Shown in pieces: positions 51,790 to 62,570 of a stretch of 64,000 nucleotides of DNA; position 1 is the first letter of the stretch, and every line of letters starts with the position of its first letter. A program made the translations under genes and the position numbers. This DNA comes from Eriocheir sinensis (taxonomy: Eukaryota; Arthropoda; Malacostraca; Decapoda; Varunidae), in NCBI RefSeq assembly GCF_024679095.1, contig NC_066578.1, forward strand, positions 605,101 to 669,100. Reading direction: 5' to 3'. The notes below the pieces were generated by a model, which was not told the DNA's origin, made no database searches, and was given only the letters and a program-made list of their open reading frames with translations.

Positions 51790-52827
51790 ATGCCCCGCCT
51801 GCCGCCGCTGCCCTCGGCGGGGGAGCTGCTGCGGCTGTACCGGCTGCGGGCCCTCAAGAGGCTGAGCCAGAACTTCCTGCTGGACCCCAGGCTGTGCAGC
51901 AAGCTGGTGCGCGCCGCGGGGCAGCTGCGTGGCACGCATGTGGTGGAGGTGGGCCCTGGCCCTGGCAACCTGACGCGGGCCGTGCTGGAGCAGGGCGCGG
52001 CGCGCGTCACGGCGGTGGAGAAGGACGCCAGGTTTCTGCCGGCCCTGCAGGCGCTGCAGGAAGTATCCGGGGGGGCCCTGGAGGTGTGTCTGGGAGACGC
52101 CAGGACCTTCAACATGGAGCGCGTCTTCCCGGCCTGTGACGGCCCCTGGGAGGGCCGGCCGCCCAACACACACATCATCGGCAACCTGCCGTTCAGCGTG
52201 GCCACGCCCCTCACTGTGCGCTGGCTGGAGGACATTAGCCTGCGCAGGAACGCCTGGGCGGCCGGCCGCACACGCCTCACGCTGACCTATCAGCTAGAGG
52301 TGGCCCAGCGCATGGCAGCCCGGCCCGGCCATGCCCAGCGGTGTCGCCTGTCCCTCATGTGCCAGAACTGGTGCCACGTCAAGCACTGCTTCACCATCCC
52401 TGGCCGCGCCTTTGTGCCTCCGCCGGACGTCAGTGTAGGGGTGGTGCACCTCACCCCTCGTGCGGCTCCCCCCGTGCCCCTCCCCTTCCCCCTGGTGGAG
52501 AAGGTGGCGCGTTGCCTCTTCGCCTTCCGCCAGAAGTACTGCAGCCGGGGTGCTGGCACACTCTTCCCCACCAGGGTGAGGGACAGCCTGGCGGACAAAC
52601 TCTTCAAGGTGGCTGACGTGGACCCCATGCTGCGGCCGTTCCAGCTCACCATGGCAGAGTTTGGCCGCCTCTGCCACACCTACAATGCCATCCTGGACAG
52701 ACACCCAACCCTGGCCAAGTACAACCACCGCGACCCGGCCACTGAGGTCGACGAGGACTGGGATGACATCATACCTCCTCCACCTCCTGCTGCTGCTGCT
52801 GCGGCCACTGTTTCTTCCTCTCCCTGA
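51790..52827 (+). CDS. TFB1M: Mitochondrial dimethyladenosine transferase 1
   Basis: An intact single-exon frame of 345 codons, about the family length. The enzyme (KsgA/Dim1 fold) transfers methyl groups from S-adenosylmethionine to two adjacent adenosines in the 3' hairpin of mitochondrial 12S rRNA, needed for small-subunit assembly. Visible motifs: QNFLLD at 27-32; the SAM glycine loop VVEVGPGPGN at 51-60; acidic VEKD at 76-79; GD at 102-103; catalytic GNLPFSVATP at 131-140; and FVPPPDVSVG at 208-217. CQNWC (191-195) and FAFRQKYCSRG are TFB1M-type signatures. The N-terminus is basic and lacks acidic residues before Glu12, compatible with a mitochondrial presequence. The ATG at 51790 is chosen because the frame upstream has only a GTG codon. 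It ends in an acidic DEDWDDII stretch plus Pro/Ala runs. It has no introns although most animal TFB1M genes do. With no A-tail or target duplication seen, it may be genuinely intronless. GC-rich codon use contrasts with its flanks. Confidence 0.95.
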   Translation: MPRLPPLPSAGELLRLYRLRALKRLSQNFLLDPRLCSKLVRAAGQLRGTHVVEVGPGPGNLTRAVLEQGAARVTAVEKDARFLPALQALQEVSGGALEVCLGDARTFNMERVFPACDGPWEGRPPNTHIIGNLPFSVATPLTVRWLEDISLRRNAWAAGRTRLTLTYQLEVAQRMAARPGHAQRCRLSLMCQNWCHVKHCFTIPGRAFVPPPDVSVGVVHLTPRAAPPVPLPFPLVEKVARCLFAFRQKYCSRGAGTLFPTRVRDSLADKLFKVADVDPMLRPFQLTMAEFGRLCHTYNAILDRHPTLAKYNHRDPATEVDEDWDDIIPPPPPAAAAAATVSSSP

Positions 52828-53089
52828 GCCATCTTCCTTGTAGCTGTCAGAGGATGTTGGCCTTTGTCTGGTCCCTCATCCTTGGCTCTTCCTCAACACC
52901 ACATGAAGTGTTATGCAGTTGTGTATAGCTTTAGAATTATATTCTTTGTTATTTATTGAAAGCTATCATTGCCCTCTGAATCATCCATACTATTCTATAG
53001 AGTGATACACATTTACAGGAGTATTTTATTCACAATCAATTCTTTGATTTTATACCTAAACACTTATATCAGTTATGCTTACTGAAGTC

Positions 53090-53165
53090 CGTTCCACCAG
53101 ACCTGGTGGGCCCAAGCCTTCCAGGGTGGACTCGCAGACTTGGCATCATTGCTTGGGTGATGGTA
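53090..53165 (+). mobile_element. Possible RTE-like tail fragment
   Basis: GTGGACTCGCAGACTTGGCA then TCATTGCTTGGGTGATGG resembles the end of the RTE ORF at 27.48-27.55 kb. A similar piece is at about 45395-45450 on plus. Weak similarity only. The rest of 52.83-54.4 kb shows no gene apart from a possible TFB1M 3' UTR with AATAAA near 53269. Confidence 0.3.
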
Positions 53166-54425
53166 CTGCACGCTCAATGGCCAATTCTTAACTTGTTCCA
53201 ACGAGCATAAAATTGACTTTGGATTCCTACCAAAACCCTTTTTGAGCAGTCAGGTAACAGATTGCACCAATAAAAACTATTACAATAATATCTTTATTGA
53301 TAAGTATGTGCCTTTTGAAATAGGTATTATAAATAAATCTGAAATGACATTCATAACAAAACTAAGGCGGAACTGCACGTAGCCTAAATGGACAATATCC
53401 AGCGACTGTTAAGGCTAGACTTATTTTTACTACTTTTTACTACTACAAAGTGCTAGGCTACAGTCTACACAATGTCATTCGTTACTTAACTCATTTATTG
53501 TAAGATTTCTTGGTATATTTTTAGTCCTGACTTAGTCATAATGTTAGCCATAACGTAAACATTGGCCTAGGGCAAGAACCTTCTTTTTCTTTCATCGTCC
53601 GTCCTATCATATATCCTGAAATATGTTTCTACTATTTGTGGGTAACAAACTAATAGATAGCCATAAGGAAGAGTGATTATAAGAATAACTACATTTGTAT
53701 ACCAATAGTGTTGATTTTAACCCTTTCACCCACCAAAAGTTTAATAAGTTACTCTTTCCACTGCGACATCCGTCTGGGGCTCCCTATGGGGCCTCGCAGA
53801 CTGGCAGCGAAAATTCTTTTCCTGCCATTATTATATATCGTTGGTTTTGGAAGAGATTATTGTGCCTTATGAAAGAAAAAAATGATCAAGAAATGCAAAT
53901 AAATAGCAAAGTTTACCGACTCTGAAAAAAACAATTTAAAGGGACGACAGTTGCGCTCACAGGCTGCCTGCTGAGAGGCAACTAAACCACGGACAATTAT
54001 CACTTCAAATCCAATGGCATGAGAGAGTTGACAATTAGTTTATTTTATAGGTGTAGCTTGGATCTATGACACAAAGAAAATTTGACAGGATTCTGAATTA
54101 TACTTTATTTCTGGCAAATTTTTCAAAGGTTTTGATGCGATTCGAGTCAAAAGCTGATGTAGATGATTCTGTTTTGACTGGAATCGCGTCGCGGTGCGTG
54201 GAAGGGTTAAGAGGTGGCAGAGAGCGAGAGAAAGTAGACTATGTCATGGCAAACGAAATTGCTGCAGCTTAAATCTAGTAAACAACAGCCAATGAGCGGC
54301 ACAGAGACCGTCACTCAAGCACTGATGCCAAGTCCGCGAGTCCACCCCTGGAGGAAAATCTCCACCAGCTCTCGTGAAACCAACTATAGTAGATATTTAT
54401 GGATGGGTTCCAGTGGAGAATGCCA

Positions 54426-54681
<256 letters not shown>

Positions 54682-54903
54682 GGTTCCTCTCAACTGGACT
54701 CTCAACTCTTGTTGTGTTTGTGGTGTCACAGAGGATGATGGCAGTGAAGTCATTGCACAGTGCTTTCTGCCGTCCGTTGATGTATCCAGCCTTTCCTTGA
54801 AAGTATTTATGTTCTGGGATCAAAGAAACTCCATAATCTAATTGTTCCATACAGCCACAGATCTCAGTGAAAACTATTCTTCTTGTGTTACTATGCTACT
54901 GGG

Positions 54904-55432
54904 CAGTGGTGGGCACCGTTCTGCTAACCGCTAATTAGTGAAGCTATTTTTTTCGTTAGCTGTTTAGCGTTTTCGATAGCTTTGGAAACAGTTAGTGGGC
55001 CAATTAGCTTTCGCTAAATGTAGTTAGTCCTTCTCCATAAACTTTATGTCCACTAAAAAATTCATAGTTTTTTTCTTGTTTTTCTGCACTGCTATTGCAA
55101 GTTCATATATAAGGCATAAATAAAGTGTATGTTGAGTTTAACTTGTTTACATATGTACACTTTATCACCATCGGATGTTAGCATGCTATACCTCTATGAA
55201 AAGCTCTGTGTCTAAGCTACATTTCAAATTTCAAGTCACTAGGTCTGTTTACAAGGGTTTTAGAGCCAAAATACTAAACCAAAGCTAAATCCATATAAAG
55301 AGTTAGTGGTTAGCGTGAGCTTCCACTAATTTCTTTATCGGTTTGGCGGTTTAGCGTAAGTGAAGTGAACTTTTTAGTTAGTGGATTGCCAGTTAGAGAA
55401 ACTAAGTTTTTGGTTAGCGGTGCCCACCACTG
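54904..55432. mobile_element. hAT MITE with near-perfect 8-bp duplication
   Basis: Ends CAGTGGTGGGCACCG are perfectly inverted. Flanks CTACTGGG and CAACTGGG match in seven of eight bases. Inside, (G)TTAGCG/CGCTAA motifs recur many times near both ends. 529 bp, non-coding. Confidence 0.88.
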
Positions 55433-55464
55433 CAACTGGGGATAGAATTTCTGACTCTTTTGAT

Positions 55465-55535
55465 CCAGAGAGTGCTGCAGTGTCCCTCCACAGCTGTAGC
55501 CCCTGAGTCACAATGTCCATGTATAGTCAATCTGT
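55465..55535. repeat. Lone diverged copy of the 101-bp repeat
   Basis: AGAGTGCTGCAGTGTCCCTC, then CACAGCTGTAGCCCCTGAGT, resembles the 56.3-kb unit with an internal deletion. Confidence 0.65.
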
Positions 55536-55864
55536 TTGAAACTGGCGGACGGGGGGGTGACAGCTGCGGGTCAGCTAAGCCCCGCACCTTGCCACACACT
55601 CTCAACACTTCTCCCTTCCTCTCATATGCCAGCTATTTACTACCTTTAAATGAATTTAATTAAATAATTGGATAATCTAGTAAGGTCATATAGTGTTAAG
55701 ATTGTTTTGTTTTTAAGATAATAACAAAGATTTTGTATAAATACCATGACACTTGACAACGTTGTATTCCAACGTTGTCATTCTACACATCCAGGGCCCA
55801 GGTCACTTCTCTCAAGGTCATGGAAGGCTCAGCAGGTGGGCCCATGGGTGGCCTGCTTCCACCT

Positions 55865-56098
55865 CTGCCTCTCCACTCCCTCCCTCTCCCTGCCTTTCCA
55901 CGTCGTCGTTGGCTGCACAGCCGCGAGAAAGAACTCATTTATAATGTAAAGAAGCACTTTTTAGATGAAAAAAACAACAGGATTTATCATACCACCCACA
56001 AGAGTAACTGCAAGAACAGCGAGAGCCATTAATGTTAGTGAAAGAACTATTGAAAGAGTCTGCGCTAAACTGGATCATGAGTGCATGATGAACAATAT
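55865..56098 (+). pseudogene. HTH-type transposase N-terminus remnant
   Basis: One frame reads SREKELIYNVKKHFLDEKNN. After a frameshift another reads IIPPTRVTARTARAINVSER, then TIERVC. The L...EK..I..V..FF ... R.A.A...SE.TI.R pattern matches the N-terminal helix-turn-helix regions of DDE transposon proteins. It is cut by a (GA)n run at 56113. The rest is absent. Confidence 0.4.
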
Positions 56099-56110
56099 AT
56101 GTTGTCTTAT

Positions 56111-56148
<38 letters not shown>

Positions 56149-56317
56149 GAGGAGGAAATGAAGGGAGGCTAATGGTGGTCCACTTCACACCTGATCACTA
56201 ATTCCACAACTGGAGACAGAGATGTGGCAGCGTGGTACGGAAGGAGAGACCCCCGCGGAATCCTCCCGTCCGCCAATGTCTCCTAGATTGACTATAGCAT
56301 CATGTTCCCTCTCACTT

Positions 56318-56757
56318 GCCTGTTGACTCTCCTGGTCCAGTGAGTGCTGCAGCATCCCTCCACATTTGTAGCAGGTGCCAGGCCTCTGAGTCACAGTGTT
56401 CATGTAGCATTCTCTACTTGCCTGTATCTGGGTTGGTCCAGTGAGTGCTGCAGGGACCCTCCACAGCTGTAGCAGGTGCCAGGCCTCTGAGTCACAGTGT
56501 CCATGTAGCATTCTGTACTTGCCTGTATCTGGGTTGGTCCAGTGAGTGCTGCAGCATCCCTCCACATTTGTAGCAGGTGCCAGGCCTCTGAGTCACAGTG
56601 TCCATGTAGCATTCTCTACTTGCCTGTATCTGGGTTGGTCCAGTGAGTGCTGCAGGGACCCTCCATAGCTGTAGCAGGTGCCAGGCCTCTGAGTCACAGT
56701 GTCCATGTAGCATTCTCTACTTGCCTGTATCTGGGTTGGTCCAGTGAGTGCTGCAGC
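56318..56757. repeat. 101-bp tandem repeat with alternating variants
   Basis: CCAGTGAGTGCTGCAG occurs at 56337, 56438, 56539, 56640 and 56741, exactly 101 bp apart. Copies 1 and 3 continue CATCCCTCCACATTTG. Copies 2 and 4 continue GGACCCTCCA(C/T)AGCTG. The true repeating unit is a 202-bp dimer. Confidence 0.95.
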
Positions 56758-56994
56758 TTTTCCGCTCAATTATTGCATTTTCATCCTTATGCATTATTCC
56801 TGTTCTATATCGTATTAGTTTTGATATTATTTTAGGCAACTCTAGTACCGTCGAAGAGCGAAGGCTTTATTTATGCCGAGGTGGCTCTGAAAGTTTGGGA
56901 GTAACCTGAGAAGGTAGGGCCTGTGCATCAGCTGTTTATTGCTGTTGTAGAACGAACATTATTTAATGTGTCATGAGTAGCAGTCACCTCTCCG

Positions 56995-57525
56995 CTACGA
57001 GTCATTATTTTCGGTAGAATTTTTCTCAGCGATTTCAGGGTTGAGCAATGTAAAGAATAGATCAGTGTCTGTCTCTGGATTTAAAGGGTATGCTCGCCTA
57101 ATCGTTGGACATTGCTGCACATCAATGCAATCTTCATGAAGAACTTTTACTCTATATGTGGGGACCGTTGAAACCTTACTAGTCCTGAGGTTTATAATTT
57201 TTACCATTATATCACTGATCTTCTCTATTACCCTGTAGGGTCCATCAAAAATAGGTTGCAACTTTTTCTTTTCTTTTCTTTTTGGTGTATGTTTGAGGAA
57301 CACTCTGTCGCCAACGTTGATAGTTTTGATTTTTGTAACTTGGTAATACTTTTCCATTTCTTCTCTACTTTTTTTATTGTAAACCTGGTATCTATCATAA
57401 ACTTTCTTTGCAATTGCAGCCATTTCCTTTTCATAGGAGTCAATATCATAAACTTTCCTTGCAATTGCAGCCATTTCCTCTTTATAGGAGTCAATATCAT
57501 AAACTTTCCTCGCAATTGCAACCAT
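56995..57525 (-). pseudogene. Gypsy integrase C-terminal region
   Basis: About 176 codons. After three units of the 17-residue repeat come KKVYDRYQVYNKKSREEMEK and VGDRVFLKHTPKRKEKKKLQ, then PIFDGPYRVIEKISDIMVKI. The GDRV...GPY.V pattern is the chromatin-contacting C-terminal domain of Gypsy integrases. It ends in TAG after an Asn/Glu-rich tail. Confidence 0.85.
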
Positions 57526-58110
57526 TTCCTATTTATAGGAGTCAATATCATAAACTTTCCTTGCAATTACAACCATTTCCTCTTTATAGGAGTAAATATC
57601 ATAAACTTTCCTTGCAATTACAACCATTTCCTCTTTATAGGAGTAAATATCATAAACTTTCCTTGCAATTACAACCATTTCCTCTTTATAGGAGTATATA
57701 TCATAAACTTTCCTTGCAATTACAACCATTTCCTCTTTATAGGAGTAAATATCATAAACTTTCCTTGCAATTACAACCATTTCCTCTTTATAGGAGTAAA
57801 TATCATAAACTTTCCTTGCAATTACAACCATTTCCTCTTTATAGGAGTAAATATCATAAACTTTCCTTGCAATTACAACCATTTCCTCTTTATAGTAGTA
57901 AATATCATAAACTTTCCTTGCAATTACAACCATTTCCTCTTTATAGGAGTATATATCATAAACTTTCCTTGCAATTACAACCATTTCCTCTTTATAGGAG
58001 TAAATATCATAAACTTTCCTTGCAATTACAACCATTTCCTCTTCATAGGAGTAAATATCATAAACTTTCCTTGCAATTACAACCATTTCCTTTTTATAGG
58101 AGTAAATATC
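57405..58110. repeat. 51-bp in-frame array inside the integrase code, ~13.5 copies
   Basis: Unit GTAAATATCATAAACTTTCC then TTGCAATTACAACCATTTCCTCTTTATAGGA. On minus each copy encodes 17 residues, MVVIARKVYDIYSYKEE. The ancestral single copy MAAIARKVYD is still visible at the integrase end. Unit length keeps frame over the whole array. Confidence 0.95.
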
Positions 58111-58386
58111 ATACCAGGGCTGCTGAATTTTTTTCTAACAGTGTAGGGTACAGGAGGATCTCTAAAAATCCTCTCTCTGTCTCTCTCGATAAAATGGGGA
58201 CTCCTTTATGGTGCGATAATACGCAGGATTATAGGCCAAGACGTCTATAAGTAGCATTTTATCCCAAACGGACACATTTCCTAGAACATTCTCCTCAAAA
58301 TGTTAACAACAGTATAATTTGCGCGCTTTATTATTCCATTTCCATTTGTATGGTAAGCCGTTATTCGCGTGTCGCACAGGTAGCTT

Positions 58387-58897
58387 CTAATTTATCTCCT
58401 GCATCACGGAATTAACGAACTCTGAACCTTGACCTGTAACAACTGTCTGAGGAACACCGTGTACACAAACAACATCCACGTACAACGCCCTTGCCATTTC
58501 GCGGGCTTCCTTACTCCGTAAGGGTACTGTAATCAAATACCTTTTAAAAACATCAACTATGGGCATTACGTATCGAACCCCATTGTCCGATACACCCATG
58601 GGACCCACAAGGTCCATGTGTATTCTCTCAAAAGGAGCGGTGACGTCTGGATATTGCCGCCAAGGAGCAGGGTGCAAGTTCCCAACTCACTTTTAAAACG
58701 ACTACCATGACGCACTTCCTTACATAATTTTCTACATCCTGTTTCATTCCCGGCCAGGACGCGAACTGTCTACACCGACAGCCCGTAACTTTGGTTCCTC
58801 CGTGCCCTGCAGTGGCGACGAATGAGCCAGAGTTATCGCCTGGGAAATACTTGGGGGGTAGAATCACCCCCTTAGTGGCTTCTCCGCACGGACTCAC
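58387..58897 (-). pseudogene. Gypsy integrase zinc finger and core
   Basis: The zinc-binding part reads HGGTKVTGCRCRQFASWPGM and DVENYVRKC (HHCC-type). In another frame the core reads APFERIHMDLVGPMGV, MPIVDVFKRYLITVPL and VVTGQGSEFVN. The second catalytic Asp of the DDE triad, expected in T-D-x-G, is Gly here. The frameshift and this change make it non-functional. Confidence 0.85.
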
Positions 58898-58918
58898 TAA
58901 AACACATCATTTATTTCC

Positions 58919-59100
58919 ACCTGTAACTCTGACAGGGCGGCATCTCACATTATGCCCATCTTCAACACAATATAACACATTTTCCACCTGTACCTCTAAC
59001 AGGGCGGCATCTCACATTATGCCCATCTTCAACACAATATAACACATTTTCCACCTGTACCTCTAACAGGGCGGCATCTCACATTATGCCTTTTTTCTCT
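58919..59100. repeat. 67-bp tandem repeat x ~3
   Basis: GGGCGGCATCTCACATTATG at 58935, 59002 and 59069, with ATATAACACATTTTCCACCT between. It lies in the RNase H-integrase linker of the Gypsy element. Confidence 0.9.
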
Positions 59101-59400
59101 GAGTCTTTGCTCAATTTTCATTCTTGGGCTTCCTTCTTTTAGCATACTTATATGCTGGCTGCTCATCATGCAGCTCACTAATCTCCTGAATACTCCAGTC
59201 AAGTGTGTGGCCAATACACTCACTATTCAGGTCCATACATATCATGTATTTTATTTTCTAATTTTCGGCGCCTTTCTTTTTCTGCACTAGTGCAATACCT
59301 TGCCCCTCATTATCCACGTGTTCCACGGTTTTTGTTGTTCCCCATCCACAAACATTATCGCGCGTGTCCTTCTAATTCAATCTCAGTGTCCTGTAAGCCT

Positions 59401-59664
59401 TCATCCTTGATAAAAAAAATCTGCTACTATATTTTCCTTGCCAGGCAAATGATTGATTGTGAAACCATACTCACTCATGAGAGTCTGCCATCTAGCTATC
59501 CTGCCGTTGGGACTAGCTACCTGTAACAACCAGACTAAAGGTCTGTGACCCGTGTGGATCTCAACAGGGTAACCCAGTATTAATGGGCGGTTTACGTGTA
59601 ACCCATAAATTACAGTTAAAGCCTCTCGTTCAACTATACTGTACCGCTGTTCTGCCGTATTCAA
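59401..59664 (-). pseudogene. Gypsy RNase H domain fragment
   Basis: Reads AEQRYSIVEREALTVIYGLH, IHTGHRPLVWLLQ and ARWQTLMSEYGFTINHLPGK. The Glu of EREAL is kept. The Asp usually found in the T-D-H motif is Gly. The start of the domain is lost beyond the (TTTA)n insertion. Confidence 0.85.
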
Positions 59665-59822
59665 TTTCTCACAAAAAAAGATACAGGTCTTAGTTTATCA
59701 TCATTATCCTGTTATTGCAATACTCCACCAGTATTGTAGTAGGATGCGTTGAGTGACTGTACCAAGCATTCTATCCTTAAGGGTTGAGAACGCAATTTTT
59801 GTTTCATCCGTCCATATGAGTG

Positions 59823-59857
59823 GAGTTTTATTTATTTATTTATTTATTTATTTTATT

Positions 59858-59896
<39 letters not shown>

Positions 59897-59920
59897 TTAT
59901 TATTATTATTTTTTTTTTTT
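59823..59920. repeat. (TTTA)n microsatellite in pol
   Basis: TTTA/TTA runs ending in a T tract, separating the RT and RNase H codes. Confidence 0.95.
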
Positions 59921-60865
59921 TAGTGTACCTTTCTTCCCTTTGTAAATCTTTAGAAAAGGAGCAACAATTTGTGAATAATTTGCAATAAATTTGCGATAAT
60001 AATTAGTCAATCCAAGAAATGACTGTAAATCATGAACAGTTTGGGGGGCCAGGACGTTTTGTATGGCCTCCAGCTTGCTAGATTGAGGTCTTATTCCCTC
60101 TGAGCGGATGGCATGGCCCAGGTAATCTACTTTGTCCTTAAAAAAGTTACACTTTTCCATCTTAAGAGTCAGTTTGGCTTCCTTTAAGCGATCCAGAATT
60201 TGTTCTAAGTTATCTGCGTGATTAGAAAATGTATCGCCCAGGATAATTATGTCATCAAGGTACACCTGAACCTTGTTGCTTAATAGTCCTGTAAGGACAG
60301 TGTTTATTATTTTCTTGAAGCAGGACGGGGCTGTTTTAAGGCCAAAGGGGAGGGAAGTAAATTCCCAATGTCCTGCTGGAGAAGAAAATGCCGTCTTCTC
60401 TCTGCTGATTTCATCTTGGGGGATTTGATGGTAACCCTGTTTCAAGTCTAGGCATGAAAAAAAACTTACTATCTCCCAATTGATTGAGTATGGTAGTTAT
60501 ATTACGGAGTGGGTACCGGTCGTCCCGTAGTGTTTTATTAAGTGCCCGGAAGTCCAGACAAAGTCGTAGTACTCCATGTTTTTTTGCACTGGGATAAGTG
60601 GGGCATTATAGGGTGATCGCGAAGGGCGAATCACACCCTGTTGCTGGAGCGATATAAGTTGTTTATTTACTCTGTCATGATAACTGATAGGAATGTTATA
60701 TGGACGCCTGTACACTACTTCATCAGTGTTTTGCTTGATGGTGCTTAAAAAATAGGGCGTTACTGTTAATGGTTCTTGTTCTGTGGAAAACACTGTTATA
60801 TATTTATCTATTAAGGACTTTAAAACCTGATTCTCTCTCTTCACTTGGGAATTTAGCGTCAACAA
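59906..60865 (-). pseudogene. Gypsy reverse transcriptase fragment
   Basis: An upstream frame reads VYRRPYNIPISYHDRVNKQL, QQQGVIRPSRSPYNAPLIPV. A later frame reads GYHQIPQDEISREKTAFSSP, FTSLPFGLKTAPSCFKKIIN, and VQVYLDDIIILG. The YLDD catalytic box is intact. FLGLTNYYRKFIANYSQIVA marks the connection region. Two or more frameshifts lie near 60450-60550. Confidence 0.9.
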
Positions 60866-61404
60866 TTTGATAGAGGCTTTTCTTCCTTACTTCAAGCTCT
60901 GCGGGCTTCAAGTCTGTTTTAGCTGTGTCAGCGATCTGTACACTAGATACTTGTGGCAGATCAGCGTATAGCTCATGAGTGACAGGCTTCACAGATCCTA
61001 ACGTTGTATTATCATCTATCTTTACACTCACTTTCAATATTCAAATACGGCACAGTGACATAAGATCTTTGATTGTCAGATGAAGGGGTTAACTTAACTA
61101 TCCCAGAGCACAAGACTCGAGCCTGAGGAGTACTAACACAAGGCTCAAATAAAGCTTCACTTGCCTGTAGTTGCGTCACTAGCGTTATGTAACCTGCAAC
61201 AGATGCATGCAGTTGCAAAGGTTCCGCTGCTTGGCAACGTACGGCCTTATTTTCAGTGAGACCTTCTTCATTTCCATCTACATTTAGCTAAGATCCTTCA
61301 CCTCTAGATATAAGACATTTTTTTCCTGGCATAATTGTATGGTTTCCCCTTCTATTATCAGTTTTAAGCTTCGTTCTTTTGTTCCTCATTTAGTTGCAAT
61401 GTTT

Positions 61405-61644
61405 TCAAAATAATCTCGTGTTACACGACAAATCAGTACTCAACATAATATGAGTCGGCAAATCTACATCGCGTGTTATCAATAAGTCTTGGAAACTACT
61501 TTTTCCTTCCATATTAACTTGTCTTTTACCGTCATTTTCAATATGGTATCTTTGCACAGAGACAATATTCACGGGTTTCGCTTCACAGTTATTTACTGCG
61601 AGCCCTAATTTTTTAATAAATTCATCCGTTAAAAACTCACACAC
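61405..61644 (-). pseudogene. Gypsy protease region fragment
   Basis: Reads CEFLTDEFIKKLGLAVNNCE and later SFQDLLITRDVDLPTHIMLS, similar in layout to the middle and end of retropepsin-like domains in Gypsy elements. The D-T/S-G active-site triplet is not seen in this frame. Linker code to RT follows in broken frames at 60804-61218. Confidence 0.5.
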
Positions 61645-61734
61645 GCTCCTGTTTCTAGGAGTGCTGCCACTTTTGCATATGTATTATCATGAGTAGTGCG
61701 ATCTGCCTAACAAAGTTACTCTTGAGTTATGTTA

Positions 61735-61955
61735 ATTATAGCCTTCTTTTCATTATTTTTAAGGTCACTCCCTTGTTCGTTATAGCCTTCATCTTATTAT
61801 ATTAAAGGTTACTCCCTTGTTCGTTATAGCCTTCATCTTATTATATTAAAGGCTACTCCCTTCTTCGTTATAGCCTTCATCTTATTATATTAAAGGTTAC
61901 TCCCTTCTTCGTTATAGCCTTCATCTTATTATATTAAAGGTTACTCCCTGTTTTG
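61735..61955. repeat. 44-bp tandem repeat x 4
   Basis: GTTATAGCCTTCATCTTATT starts at 61779, 61823, 61867 and 61911, followed by ATATTAAAGGTTACTCCCTT. AT-rich DNA without genes follows to 62255. Confidence 0.92.
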
Positions 61956-62254
61956 TTCTTCGCTCATTTTCCGTTTTTTCCACTGCAAGTGTGCATATTT
62001 ATTTATTTATTTATTATTCATTTATTTATTTAATGTTATTTGTAGTAGTTAACTGAGGGGGGCACTACCCTGGCCTCCTCTTCCTCTGATTCTCTTACTT
62101 CACACATTTATCTTAATACTTCACACTATTGTCCATATGCTTCATTTTTTTTTTTTTTTTCATTCATGACTTTTTATCCATACCTCACACTTTTCTTAGT
62201 ATTTCACATTTTTTCTAAAGATCATACTCTACACTTCCTACCTGGGGGACGCGG

Positions 62255-62570
62255 GTTAGGCCTTTATAAAGTCACTCTATGGCTGCATGTCCGCCGCGGC
62301 ACACCACCACCCTGTGAGGCGTAGAGCCCCGTGCTCCCCTCCATCCTGGGGTAACAATCCTAAAACAAACAAACCTGAGAGGCAGGACGCTGCCGCTGCC
62401 TGTCACCTGACACCATCTCACTGAGGAGTGGATCACGGCGCCGGTGGAGAGAGACTGCCCATCCCTCTCCACTCCGCCCGGAAGGAACTCATGAATTCTC
62501 GGTTGAGTCGCGTGTGCTACCCATTGCACTACAGAACAACAGTGGTTGGCCAGAGTTTCCATTACCATAT
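62255..62570 (-). mobile_element. Possible second tRNA-derived SINE family
   Basis: On minus, TCTGTAGTGCAATGGGTAGC resembles an A-box region and GAATTCATGAGTTCC a decayed B-box. A body including CCTCAGTGAGATGGTGTCAG and CCCCAGGATGGAGGGGAGCA follows. No second copy is in the window and no A-tail is clear. Confidence 0.35.

Larger units (their letters stand above)
56995..61700 (-). mobile_element. Decayed Gypsy-type LTR retrotransposon, pol region
   Basis: On minus, in order, are protease, reverse transcriptase, RNase H, integrase zinc finger, integrase core and integrase C-terminus, the Ty3/Gypsy order. Frames are broken by many shifts, a (TTTA)n run and local tandem expansions. LTRs were not identified. 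The 5' LTR would lie beyond about 62.8 kb. It cannot be active. Confidence 0.88.

Noticed and set aside
54690..54850. Minus-strand frame resembling a LINE C-terminal end
   Set aside because: Only weak resemblance (few aligned residues); cannot be supported.
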